Shown in pieces: positions 27,750 to 39,175 of a stretch of DNA of 64,000 nucleotides. Location of the stretch: contig RHPI01003533.1 of NCBI GenBank assembly GCA_009103225.1, positions 153,474 to 217,473 of the forward strand, written 5' to 3'. Positions within the stretch are counted from its first letter, which is position 1, and the number at the start of each line of letters is the position of its first letter. The translations under genes and the position numbers were made by a program. The notes beneath the pieces were generated by a model, which saw only the letters and a list, made by a program, of their open reading frames with translations, was not told the origin of the DNA and ran no database searches. Source of the DNA: Chlorokybus atmophyticus. Taxonomy: Eukaryota > Streptophyta > Chlorokybophyceae > Chlorokybales > Chlorokybaceae.

Positions 27750-28555
27750 GTCCTACAGGGACCAACGCTAGAGACTACAGCATGTACCTGTACAACTGCG
27801 CCAGGCGGCGCGGATGTACAGGTACATGCTGTAGTCCACCCATGTTCAAGTTGTTGAACACCTTTTTGGATGCGGGTGGCTATGGCTTCATCCCCGTCAC
27901 GTATCCAGGCAATGCCGTACAGTACGGCGGGGCGGGGACAACAAATGGCGCCGATGCCTTCGCTCTTGTGCGAGGCCACAACACTGTGGTGCAATTCCTG
28001 AGACAGGCAGCACCTGCACAGGTGGGTGGGTGCGCATGCATGCAAGTGCCATAGCAGTGCATATGCGTATACATGCGTGCGTGCGTGCGTGCGTGTGTCT
28101 GTGCATGCATGCGGGCGTGTTGACACATCTCATCCTTGTCTTCAGCTGCCAACGGTCTCGCTGCTGGTATGACCCCAGTCATGCTGCCGGTGAGCGAGGT
28201 GGCATTGATGCCATGACAACCTCCTTGCAGGTTGGCCAGCGTGCAGCACCGTGCTGCATGCGCACGTGTTGTTGTGTGGTGTAACGCACCGTGTCCCTGA
28301 TGTGACGTGTCTCCATCCCAGTTGATTGACCGCGGCTGCTCATACGAAGCGTTCACCTGGGCTGGTGGCCCTGCGGCCGCTGGTGTCATCATTTCCAGTA
28401 AAGGTGAGGTCACGCTCATCGTGACACAAAGTGATGGTGACTGTGTGCAATAAACCGCACATGTCAGTAACTCACAAGTCGCTGCACGCAGCTGCCGTCA
28501 ACATTGGTCAAACATTCAACTGTGGTCCCCCGCCCATGCCTTAACCAAGCCCACC
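27750..28555 (+). pseudogene. partial, broken copy of the ExeM/NucH nuclease
   Basis: On the plus strand, pieces match exons 2 to 5 of the nuclease at 23.6-18.8 kb, in the same order. PTGTNARDYSMYLYNC and DAGGYGFIPVTYPGNAVQYG match the lamin-tail exon. AAGMTPVMLPVSE matches exon 3, LIDRGCSYEAFTWAGGPAAA matches exon 4, and AVNIGQTFNCGPPPMP matches the start of exon 5. Splice-like borders are kept (CACAG|GTGGGT, TTGCAG|GTTGGCC, CCCAG|TTGATT). It is broken by a frameshift near 28195, where VSE must shift frame to reach GGIDAMTTSLQ, and by an inserted inverted repeat at 27773-27836. A stop follows GPPPMP. No signal peptide or catalytic domain remains, so it is a truncated duplicate, not a working gene. 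Confidence 0.8.
27773..27836. repeat. 21-base perfect inverted repeat with 22-base loop
   Basis: GACTACAGCATGTACCTGTAC is followed after 22 bases by its exact reverse complement. The left arm is part of the nuclease-like reading (DYSMYLY), so the right arm looks like a local inverted copy of coding DNA, as made by template switching. Confidence 0.9.
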
Positions 28556-29635
28556 ACCACCAAGCTTCAATATGTGAAGCTGCACTTCATTGTGTAGCCT
28601 CACATATGGAAGCTACACAAGCTTAAGTACATTATGCTTGTCAAAAATCAATCATCGTATTTGTGTACAGCTGTTTTTTCAGTAGTGCTTGAACTTGTGG
28701 AGCTTCACAACGATTTGGAAATGTTTATAGACGGCAGTGAAGTGCACATACTGCAGGCTTGACCGCAAGCGTATGTAACTGTGCCGGATGATAAAGACGG
28801 CTTTGAGCCTGAGGTTTGACCACACTGTATACGTACTTCCCTTGATGGCGTCTGCATCTAGTTTGATGACGTTGTGATGACTCACAACGTCACATAACGA
28901 ATACGTGCATCAATTCACACTCTACCAATCAGTTCAAGCGCACCTGTTTCTCACTTGCTTTTGCCTGTGCTTCCGCGGAAGCCCAGTCTTGGTGTAACCG
29001 TGTAGCACAACCGATCTCAGGAGCTGCTTGCATTGCTGGTGTGCAACATGTGTTGCTGTAGTGCGTTTGCTGCTCTGACAGCAACATTGGTTTCATCAAC
29101 GTCAGCACCTTGCCTGCTGTCACGAAGACATCCACCGTAAACTGAGGCTCACGTTTCAGCTTGGCCATGAGGTCACAAGGCAAGCTTGACTTGAGCAAGA
29201 CCGAGTGATGTCAAAGCACAGACTAGCACAACTGTGAACTGGAACCTATACCCGAGTCTCTGGATATTTATGTGAACCGACTACAACCATCAGCTTGAGC
29301 TTTGGCTCAACAAGCACAGACTAACAACGGAAACTCACGAAGCTGCTTGCCTTGACGCTGAGCTGAAGCCTGGAGCTGGAAAATCTCAGCTTGAGCTCAA
29401 GCTGAGACGCTGAAGACATGCTTGAGCTTGTGCTGGACCATCAGCTTGCGCTCGGTAAACCAGCTGCGCCGAGAACTCAGCTCAGAGCTGAGCTGTTACA
29501 CTGCCTTTGGTTTGTTTGTGCACTCAATTCATCCACCGGCCCCATGCAGGGTAGTTCCTTGCAGGTTACGCCAAGCTGTTGTCTCACTGTATGTTCCGCT
29601 GAGTGTTAGCTTGACTGCTTGTAGCATCCAAGCGG
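28556..29635. repeat. spacer with AAGCTTGAG-type degenerate repeats (main part 29150-29480)
   Basis: Near 28560-28625 there are paired words TTCAATATGTGAAGCT / CACATATGGAAGCTACAC. From about 29150 to 29480 many CAGCTTGAGCT, GAGCTCAAGCTGAG and AGCTCAGAGCTGAGCTG units recur, like the array at 17.8-18.05 kb. I see no supported gene. Confidence 0.55.
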
Positions 29636-31666
29636 CGGCGAGGGCGGCGGGGGAGGTGGCGTAGGGAACAGCAGAGACGCGGAGAGAGAGTTCTACGCCT
29701 TGGTAAGTCTGAAACTTCTTGTGTCTGTAGACGAGAGTCGGGGCGCTCAGGCCTTTCTCCCAAGACAACCTCATGTATGTGTTGGGCACTGTATATTGCC
29801 CCTGATCATGCCAATCTCAGATGCTGTTGTTGGAGTTGGCGTCGCTGCCAGGAGGGCGTACGTACAGACGTGGCGGCGCAGTCGCTGCCGTGGAGGACGG
29901 CAAGGCCGAGGACAACGCCACCAACAATCACCAGAAAGGACGCGCCACCCTGGAAAACCTTGAAGCTGCCCAGTGCGTTGCAGACATTCTGCAGGTAGAA
30001 CAGTATCACCATAACTGTTGTCACCGCTGTGTGCGCACATACACGCTTGGTTTGTGTGCGTGTGCCAACTGGTTACTCGTTCCAAGTGTTTGTGTGTGTG
30101 TGTGCGTTTGTGTGTAGACTTTGCTAGTGCCCTTGAGGTCGACCATCGCTTGTGGAATTGTTCCAACATCCCGTCAATGTTGCAGTGTCGATGAAGGCAG
30201 TCGCGTTGTTGAGTTACACTCACTGAGAGATGGCATTGCGGGTCTTGATGGATTGTGACTGATATGTATGACCCGCAGGAGGATGTGACGGTGTTGGGTG
30301 CATAGGCTCTACTTCCCGCCCTCAGACCTGATGTCTTCCACGCCTTCAACGAGCCTCGCGCCCCCGCGAGTGCGGAGCTGCTGCGCCACCCGAGCTTCCT
30401 CTCCCTCAGGCTGCTCCTTCGGGGCCCTCTTCAACCCGCGCAAGCAGGGCGGCGCCGGGGGCCTTGGCGTGGGCAGCGGCGGCGGTGCAGGAGGAGGAGG
30501 AGGGGTTAAACCTGCGTACAGGGACGAGTATATATCTTCACGTGCTGGTGTACGTCACCTGCGCAACTTGAAAGGTATGCGCATGTGTGTGCATGTGTGC
30601 ACGCGTGCATGTGCACGGGCATGCGCGCGCATGTGCGTGCATGGGTGGCTGTGTTCGCGCACGCTTGTGCGTGTGCACATCTGCATGTGAATGCGCGTGT
30701 GCGTGTGTACATGTGTCTGTGTTACACTTGTTATGTAGATGTAGCTGCTCATTCTGCACGGCACTGTACACCCACACAGCATGCATAGGACGGTAGAGAG
30801 CGTGGAGGGGGTATTGCCATGGACGAGGTTGAGCGCACATTTGCAGCCCTGTCCACTGCGCTCGAGATCGTGGTGCTCGCAGCATCCGGCACGTGCAGGA
30901 GGTACAGATTGCTTGTAGGTCGTTGCAGTAACACGCTTGGGCATGTTGGTTCATTGCTTGCCGTACGCAAACAGTGCATGCGTGATGTGGGTATGTGTGT
31001 GTATCTGTGGTAAACTTGAGCACTTGAGTATAACAGGCACAGTGGGCGATCCCATGCAGGCTCTGCAGGTGCCCGTGGCAGCCATGGGCGTCCTGCACTG
31101 GGTTGTGGTGCATCTGAAAGACAACAACGACTCAAGGTAATGACCACCATCGTGTGTGCGCATCCGCGTGTGCGCGTGCAAGAACTTGTTTGTGCGTGTG
31201 GGTGGGTGGGGACAGCTGCGTGTCTAATGTGGATGCGCCCATGTCTTCAATTGCACGCCTGTGCGCGTGTGCCCTTGGTGTGTGTATGACATGTTGATTG
31301 TGGAGCAGAAAGCTGGCAATGAGCTTGGAGTTACGGCAGTAGCGAAGTTGAAGAAGCGCTTCATCGACGCGCTGGTGGTGATGGTTTCTTAGCGAGTTGA
31401 TTAATCCCGCGCTTGCATCTATCAAGAGGTGGGTTCAGCACTCCAGCAGCGGCAGAGTCCACGACCTCGCACGCTACTTTGTCGTGCAACTGCTGGACAT
31501 CATGGCCCAGCCCTTCTCGCATGCCTTTGCTGGACATGTCCTCACCCTCGTCGCTGCCAACCGAGGTGATGCCTTTGGCAGCGGCATTGGCGCGAGGGAC
31601 TTTGCATTGTTCTGTAGAGATGCGAGCTTTGCCCGCCTCTTGGTGATGACAGGACAGCTGCATTAA
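29636..31666 (+). pseudogene. NELF-C/D (TH1)-like gene, reading frame disrupted
   Basis: TH1/NELF-C/D is a subunit of the complex that pauses RNA polymerase II near promoters. Matching blocks lie in family order: EDVTVL then HRLYFPPSD (30281-30325), APASAELLRHPSFLSL (30360-30407), FGALFNPRK (30418-30444), YLHVLVYVTCAT (about 30530-30568), MDEVERTFAALSTALEIV (30820-30873), MQALQVPVAAMGVLHWVVVH (31055-31114), AKLKKRFIDALVV (31342-31380), INPALASIKRW (31400-31432) and ARYFVVQLLDIMAQPF (31471-31518), with a stop at 31664-31666. These blocks fall in different frames without room for introns between some of them: shifts near 30300, 30340, 30412, 30530 and 31385, with in-frame stops between. Either the gene is decayed or this stretch is poorly sequenced. 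Upstream exons 29636-29701 and 29821-29994 are possible. Confidence 0.55.
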
Positions 31667-32682
31667 CACAGCTGCCTGAGGGTATGAAATAGCGATTGCA
31701 TGTTGTTCGGTCTTTCCACTCTTCACTCACCCGTGAGTGTGGCAACATTCCCTGTTTATTGGGCTGCTAGCGTTGCTGAGTGCGTGGCGTCAACGGGAGA
31801 GACGAGAACGCGTGTTGCATCGTCAACATCGCTGCTTGTGGGGTGCAACTACGCGCACAGCCTTGCACGCATGTGCAGGGCTAGCAGGTGATGGAGGGGG
31901 AGGAAGAGGGGAGGGCCCTCAGACCTGGCGATAGAGATGGTAGAGGCAAGAGGGGCGGGCAATGCGGAAGTGCAGGAGGAGGACTGGCGAAGGAGGGAGA
32001 AGGGACGGAGGCAGGTAAGGGAAGGAAATGGGGTGGAGAAAAGGGGGCTAAGTCGTATCCATAGTCTCCGTGCAAAGTCTGATATGTGGCAATTGAGATT
32101 GGCCTGCGCATCAGAATGACCCGTGCCACGCAGCAAGCAGTGTATGCCATTGCCACCTGTGCTTTTTCGCAATCTGCTGATGCCTTGGCCGCACATGCCT
32201 TATATTTTCCGCACGCGTCTTGCTGGCTGGCTTGCTTGGTAATTCCAATAGCTCGTATCAGGCGGAAACGACGCGTTTGTCAAAGCCGCGGCCCTCCTTA
32301 GCAAGCAGGACTCCTTGCCAAGCACGGGTTGATTGGCAACTTGATGATCCGCCAATATCGATTGCATCATTTTGAGCTACTACAACTACCTGCTGCGATG
32401 TTGCCAGGCCGCGACCTTCTGGCCAATGAGTTCTTACAGCGTACAGTGTAGCAAGGCCGCACCGGTGCTGGGTACAGCAGTGCATACTTGCTGCTGTACC
32501 CTGCTTGGTGGGCTGGCCAAGTGCCGTCAGCCTTGGCTGACTCAGCAGGCCTTGCTTGAGTCATTGCAGGCAACGCCCGCGCTGCTGCAGCTTTCACATT
32601 CTGGCTCTCTCGCTCCTTCTTTGTAGATGTGCGGGTGGGTGAGTGGGTCTGGCTGCCTGTTGGACGCCATACCCAAAGCACG
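31667..32682. other. spacer upstream of the LRR gene
   Basis: About 1 kb. A purine-rich strand (GGAGGAAGAGGGGAGGG and similar) runs from 31888 to 32050. Open stretches at 32090-32640 (for example GNDAFVKAAALLSKQD, then LIGNLMIRQYRLHHFELLQL) change frame and have no family I recognise. The last part should hold the LRR gene's promoter and leader. Confidence 0.4.
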
Positions 32683-35600
32683 ATGATGGCGCCGGCCTGG
32701 TGGTTGCCTCTGCTGCTGCCTTTACTAGCGCTGCTGCTTGGCTCAGGTAAGAGCAGCCTGCTCTGGCTTCGCGCTTGCAGGTGGCTGACAGCAAGAAACT
32801 CCCGCTGCCTTTTGCCGCTCACGCTCATGTTTGCCTGAATGCAGGCCGCGAGGCGTCTGCTGTGTCCGACCAGGAATGTGAGTGTGTGATTTGCAGGTCT
32901 GCCACGTGCACTTGCATGCATTCTGCCATGACCGCTTGCGTGCAACGGCCTCAGGTTTTGCACGGATTGTGAGACATGGGGGGTGTGCAGTCACACGCTC
33001 ATGCTCACGCTCTGTGGCACCATTGGTGTGGCAGTTGCGGCTGTCCAGTGGCTGCAGGCGGCCGTCTACTACGTCAATGACGCCGGTGAGCAGGTGCAGG
33101 GGCCTCCCAACTGGCCTTCTGATCTGACTGGCTACGACGTCTGCCACTCCCTGCCTGAGATAATATGCGACAACGGAGCCATTACTATTCTGTGAGTAAC
33201 AAACACGTGCTCTTCTTGGTAAATCACAGCCGCTGTCACTGGTTTCACTTGGTCTTGACGCATTGCATATCTGTCAGGAACTTGTCTGGTTATAAGCTCC
33301 ACAATACCCAGCCCTTGACCGCGCTCAACAACCTTACCAACCTGCAGGAAATGTAAGTGTGCTGAATGTACGATTACATGCGCATATTCAAACAATCTTG
33401 TTAATGACCTTGGTGTGTTGTCATGTCATTGATGCACTGCAAGCATACTTACAGTGACTTGATTATGTGGGTGCAGGTCGCTGTATAACAACGCCTTTTC
33501 TGGACCGCTGCCGCCCGAGTGGAGTAGCTTTACTAACTTGAAGTCTTTGTAAGTGCATGATAGAGTACTACTGGTTATGGTTTTTCCTGTTCACAACCTG
33601 GACTCGGTCGACTTACGTAACTTCAGGCCACATTTGAAATGTCCGCTAACCGTTGGCTGCGGTGACGTTGACATGCATACATGATGATGCAGAGGCCTTG
33701 GGAACAACCAGCTCGAGGGGCCGTTGCCGCCAACATGGAGCAATCTGACCAGCCTACAAACTCTGTGAGTAACATACAATGTCTGTTCAATGGGTCGTCG
33801 GATCAATGACAGGGTGCATTGTGCTATTCACTCTCTTATATGCACGTTCGTAGCATGTGTCATTATATGTGATCATGACGTATGATGCATACTCATCATT
33901 ATCATGAGTATGCACACCCATGATGGTTGTGCAGGGATATATCATCCAATAGATTGGTTGGCGAGATACCATTGGAGTGGGGCAACTTGACCAACCTCGG
34001 ATACATGTAAGATACTATGGTTTGCATTTTTCATTGACAAGGCCAACTCGCTTGTTTTGCATAGCAATGAAATCATTTCTCGTGGTGTCACTTACATACA
34101 TAAGCAGGTGGCTGAGCGACAATCAGCTTTCGGGACCTTTGCCAAGCACACTGAGCAATCCGGTCAACTTATTTGTTATGTGAGTCACAAGATGGCTCAG
34201 CCACGCTCTCCTATGTGTGGCATTTGCTGTATACTCGTGGTTGTGCAGAGCGCTGTCACGCAACAATCTGGTTGGCGAAGTACCATCCGAGTGGGGCAAC
34301 ATGATCAACCTCGAATCTTTGCAAGTGAGGGCCGTGGGTATGCGTTCTTCCTTCACAAGGCTAGCTCGCTTGTCTTGCATACCAATGATACTACTTCTTG
34401 TATGGTAACACTGTCACAACGGTTACTACGTATGGCTTACACACATGAGCAGGTATTTGAGCGGCAACCAGCTTTCCGGGCCTCTGCCAAGCCAACTGAG
34501 CAATCTGGTCCACCTGGTTAACTTGTAAGTCACATGATGTCTCAGCCAACAAGTTGTTGCACTGCCCAATGCTTGCTGAGTAATCCGTGTGATGCATGCA
34601 TGTCACATGCATCAATAGTGTTGATCCACAATGTTTCAAGACACTGTCTTGTTGCGGTGCTTCGTGTGCATCTGCTGATGCATATTGATGGTTTTGCAGA
34701 TTTCTGATGGGCAACAAGTTTTCTGGGGTGGTACCATCTGAGTGGGGCCGTTTAACCCAATTAGAATACTTGTAAGTGACGGTGGTCATGGGTGTGGTCG
34801 TGTCTTGTTTACAAGACGGACTCGTTGAACTTACTTTAGCATTCAGGGCGGGCCTCTCTGAGAGTCTTGTATGCTGACATTTGCCTACATAATCAGGAAT
34901 CTTGCAAGCAACCAACTTTCTGGACCATTGCCTGGGACATTGAGAGACATGGTCGAGTTATTAACATTGTAAGTCGCATCTCTTGCTCATCAATCTGTAC
35001 TGTAGCACTTGGCGTGATGTCCTGTATGACACTTGCTCGCTTGTGCATAATCACGTGCTTCACCGTGCGCAGAGATGTAAGCGGCAACGCTCAGCTTTGC
35101 GGGGATCGTCCCGCCCTCAGTCCAAGTGTGTATCTCGCTGATTACAGTAACACCCGCGTTGACATGCCATGCCTATCGCCCCCTCCATCTCCTCTGTCTT
35201 CACCCCCAAGTCCTCCTCCTCCTTCTCCGTCTCCTCCACCACCTCCATCCCCAAGTCCTCCTCCTCCTTCGCCATCTCCGCCACCTCCTCCATCCCCAAG
35301 TCCTCCCCCTCCTTCCCCATCTCCCCCACCGCCTCCATTNNNNNNNNNNNNNNNNNNNNNNNNNNNNNNNNNNNNNNNNNNNNNNNNNNNNNNNNNNNNN
35401 NNNNNNNNNNNNNNNNNNNNNNNNNNNNNNNNNNNNNNNNNNNNNNNNNNNNNNNNNNNNNNNNNNNNNNNNNNNNNNNNNNNNNNNNNNNNNNNNNNNN
35501 NNNNNNNNNNNNNNNNNNNCCCTCCTTCTCCGTCTCCTCCACCACCTGCCCCCGCTCCCCACTCGGTGTGCAGAAGGCAGCCAGAAAAGGGGCAATGGAA

Positions 35601-35871
35601 GCTCAAGTGTGAGGGCAGTAGTAGTAAGCACCGCCCTCTCACTCTCATACACTCCAGAGGCTCACCATGCGCAGTTGCCAGCGCGAGGGCCTGCTGCCTC
35701 CGGTGCCAGCACACAGACCATTGCCTGTTCTGGTCCTTCAACCGCAGCAAGCGCGCCTGCGATCTGTACAGATACATATTGGCTGCGGGGACCCCTACCT
35801 GCCTCCCTTACGGTGGCAACCTCCACGTGGGATCCCGTAGCAAGTGGGTATCTGGCAAACTGTGCGACTGA
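32683..35871 (+). CDS. secreted LRR / proline-rich / PAN-like protein
   Basis: Predicted extracellular or wall protein. Exon 32683-32746 encodes a signal peptide (MMAPAWWLPLLLPLLALLLG). The N-terminal exon(s) up to 33191 end CDNGAITIL; their joins between 32746 and about 33030 are uncertain. Nine LRR exons follow: 33278-33352 (75 bases), then 72 bases each at 33477-33548, 33693-33764, 33935-34006, 34108-34179, 34249-34320, 34453-34524, 34700-34771 and 34897-34968. All are phase 2, one 24-residue plant-type repeat per exon (for example SLYNNAFSGPLPPEWSSFTN). The last exon, 35073-35871, holds SPPP repeats broken by a 180-base gap, then a Cys-rich module (CCLRCQHTDHCLFWSFN…CDLY) like PAN/apple, with a stop at 35869. 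The intron after 34320 starts GC. Confidence 0.85.
34321..34452 (+). other. GC-AG intron between LRR exons
   Basis: The exon must end at 34320 to be 72 bases, like its neighbours. The next bases are GCAAGT, the classic GC-donor wording, and the intron ends GAGCAG. Neighbouring introns start GTAAGT or GTGAGT. Confidence 0.85.
35340..35519. other. 180-base run of N inside the proline-rich exon
   Basis: The gap lies within (CCTCCTCCTTCTCCATCT)-type repeats coding SPPPPPSPS. The frame is consistent on both sides if the gap is a multiple of three, but the true length is unknown. Confidence 0.99.
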
Positions 35872-36070
35872 AACTGTATCAAACAGTTGCCACCTGGGGT
35901 GGCGATGGAGCTTGTAGTAGTTGACATGACCCCGTGCTTTGCATCTCCCTCTCACAAATTGCTTCCTTGGTACTACACTATACTATTATGTATAGACTAA
36001 CAGTGGTAGTGTAATTACAGACATGGTGTCACACATGACCAGTGGTCAAGTAGTTGGATCAAGGACACCC

Positions 36071-36417
<347 letters not shown>

Positions 36418-36482
36418 NGCAGTGCACTGCAGCTATTAGTCTGGCCCTATTGTCAATTTGTTGCAACCTCATCATGGTTGTA

Positions 36483-38270
<1,788 letters not shown>

Positions 38271-39175
38271 CTTGTACGTTCAGACACCAAGCAAGTTGTG
38301 TGACAACTTGTGTCGTTCACTCACGATTTCGTACACTCTGTGAGGCACGCATGCAAGCGCAGCCTTTAATCTTAGATATGCTTCAGGGCATACATTCTGA
38401 ATGCTGCTGCATGCACGTGAATTGTTACATGCAGCTTTGCATGCATTCTCGAGTTGGTTGGTTGCTTGCTTGCTTGTTTGAGTGCAATAGCTGCCTTTGC
38501 CTTCGCTTGCACAACACATGGAGTGTCGCACTAACGCTCGGTTGTTTGGGTGTGTTGCCAACCTACCCAATGGTTAGGGGCCGAGAGTGATGCAGTTGTT
38601 GTTGCTGTTGTTGTTTGCTGGCCTTTCCTACCTATTGTTGTGGTGAGTGTGTGTGAATGTGCATTAGCACCACATGCTACAAGGCTCTATGCTGGGTGCC
38701 AAGTTGCCAATGAGTACTCTGCATGGAATTGCGAGGCCTTTGAAGACCTCTTTTAGCGATGATGTAGTCGTTTGATCGGTTGGCTAGTAGTTTTTTACTG
38801 AGTGCGTGTATAGAAGGTGCAAGAGGGATAACACACACGTGTCCACGGGCATTGAGTATCGTGACTTTAGCACGAATATCATTGCACAACGCAATTGAGT
38901 TCATCCCAATGGAACCTACACGTGTGCGAGTTTATGCACATCGCATTATCCAACTTTTCCCAGCGTGCGTGCGTGCATGCATGCGTGCGTGCATGCGTGT
39001 CCGTGCGTGCATCCATGTGTCCGTGCGAGCATGTGCTAGCAATTGGCCATCCATGAGCAAATACAACCACAACAGCTATAAAGATAAGGCTATACACAGC
39101 AAGATGTATTTCTCCAGAACTTCATGACTCGCGCATGAATCATGTCGTATAGATGATTTAAATGATACCCCAAGG
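38271..39175. other. intergenic spacer
   Basis: About 900 bases with no supported gene. It contains a TG/CA-rich tract with GCGTGCGTGCATGCATGCGT at 38964-38998 and lies just past the 3' end of the leftward SPEF1 gene. Confidence 0.5.

Noticed and set aside
31375-31395. An 18-base GT…TTTCTTAG micro-intron to mend the NELF-like gene
   Set aside because: Too short to be an intron, and its length is a multiple of three, so it would not repair the frame.
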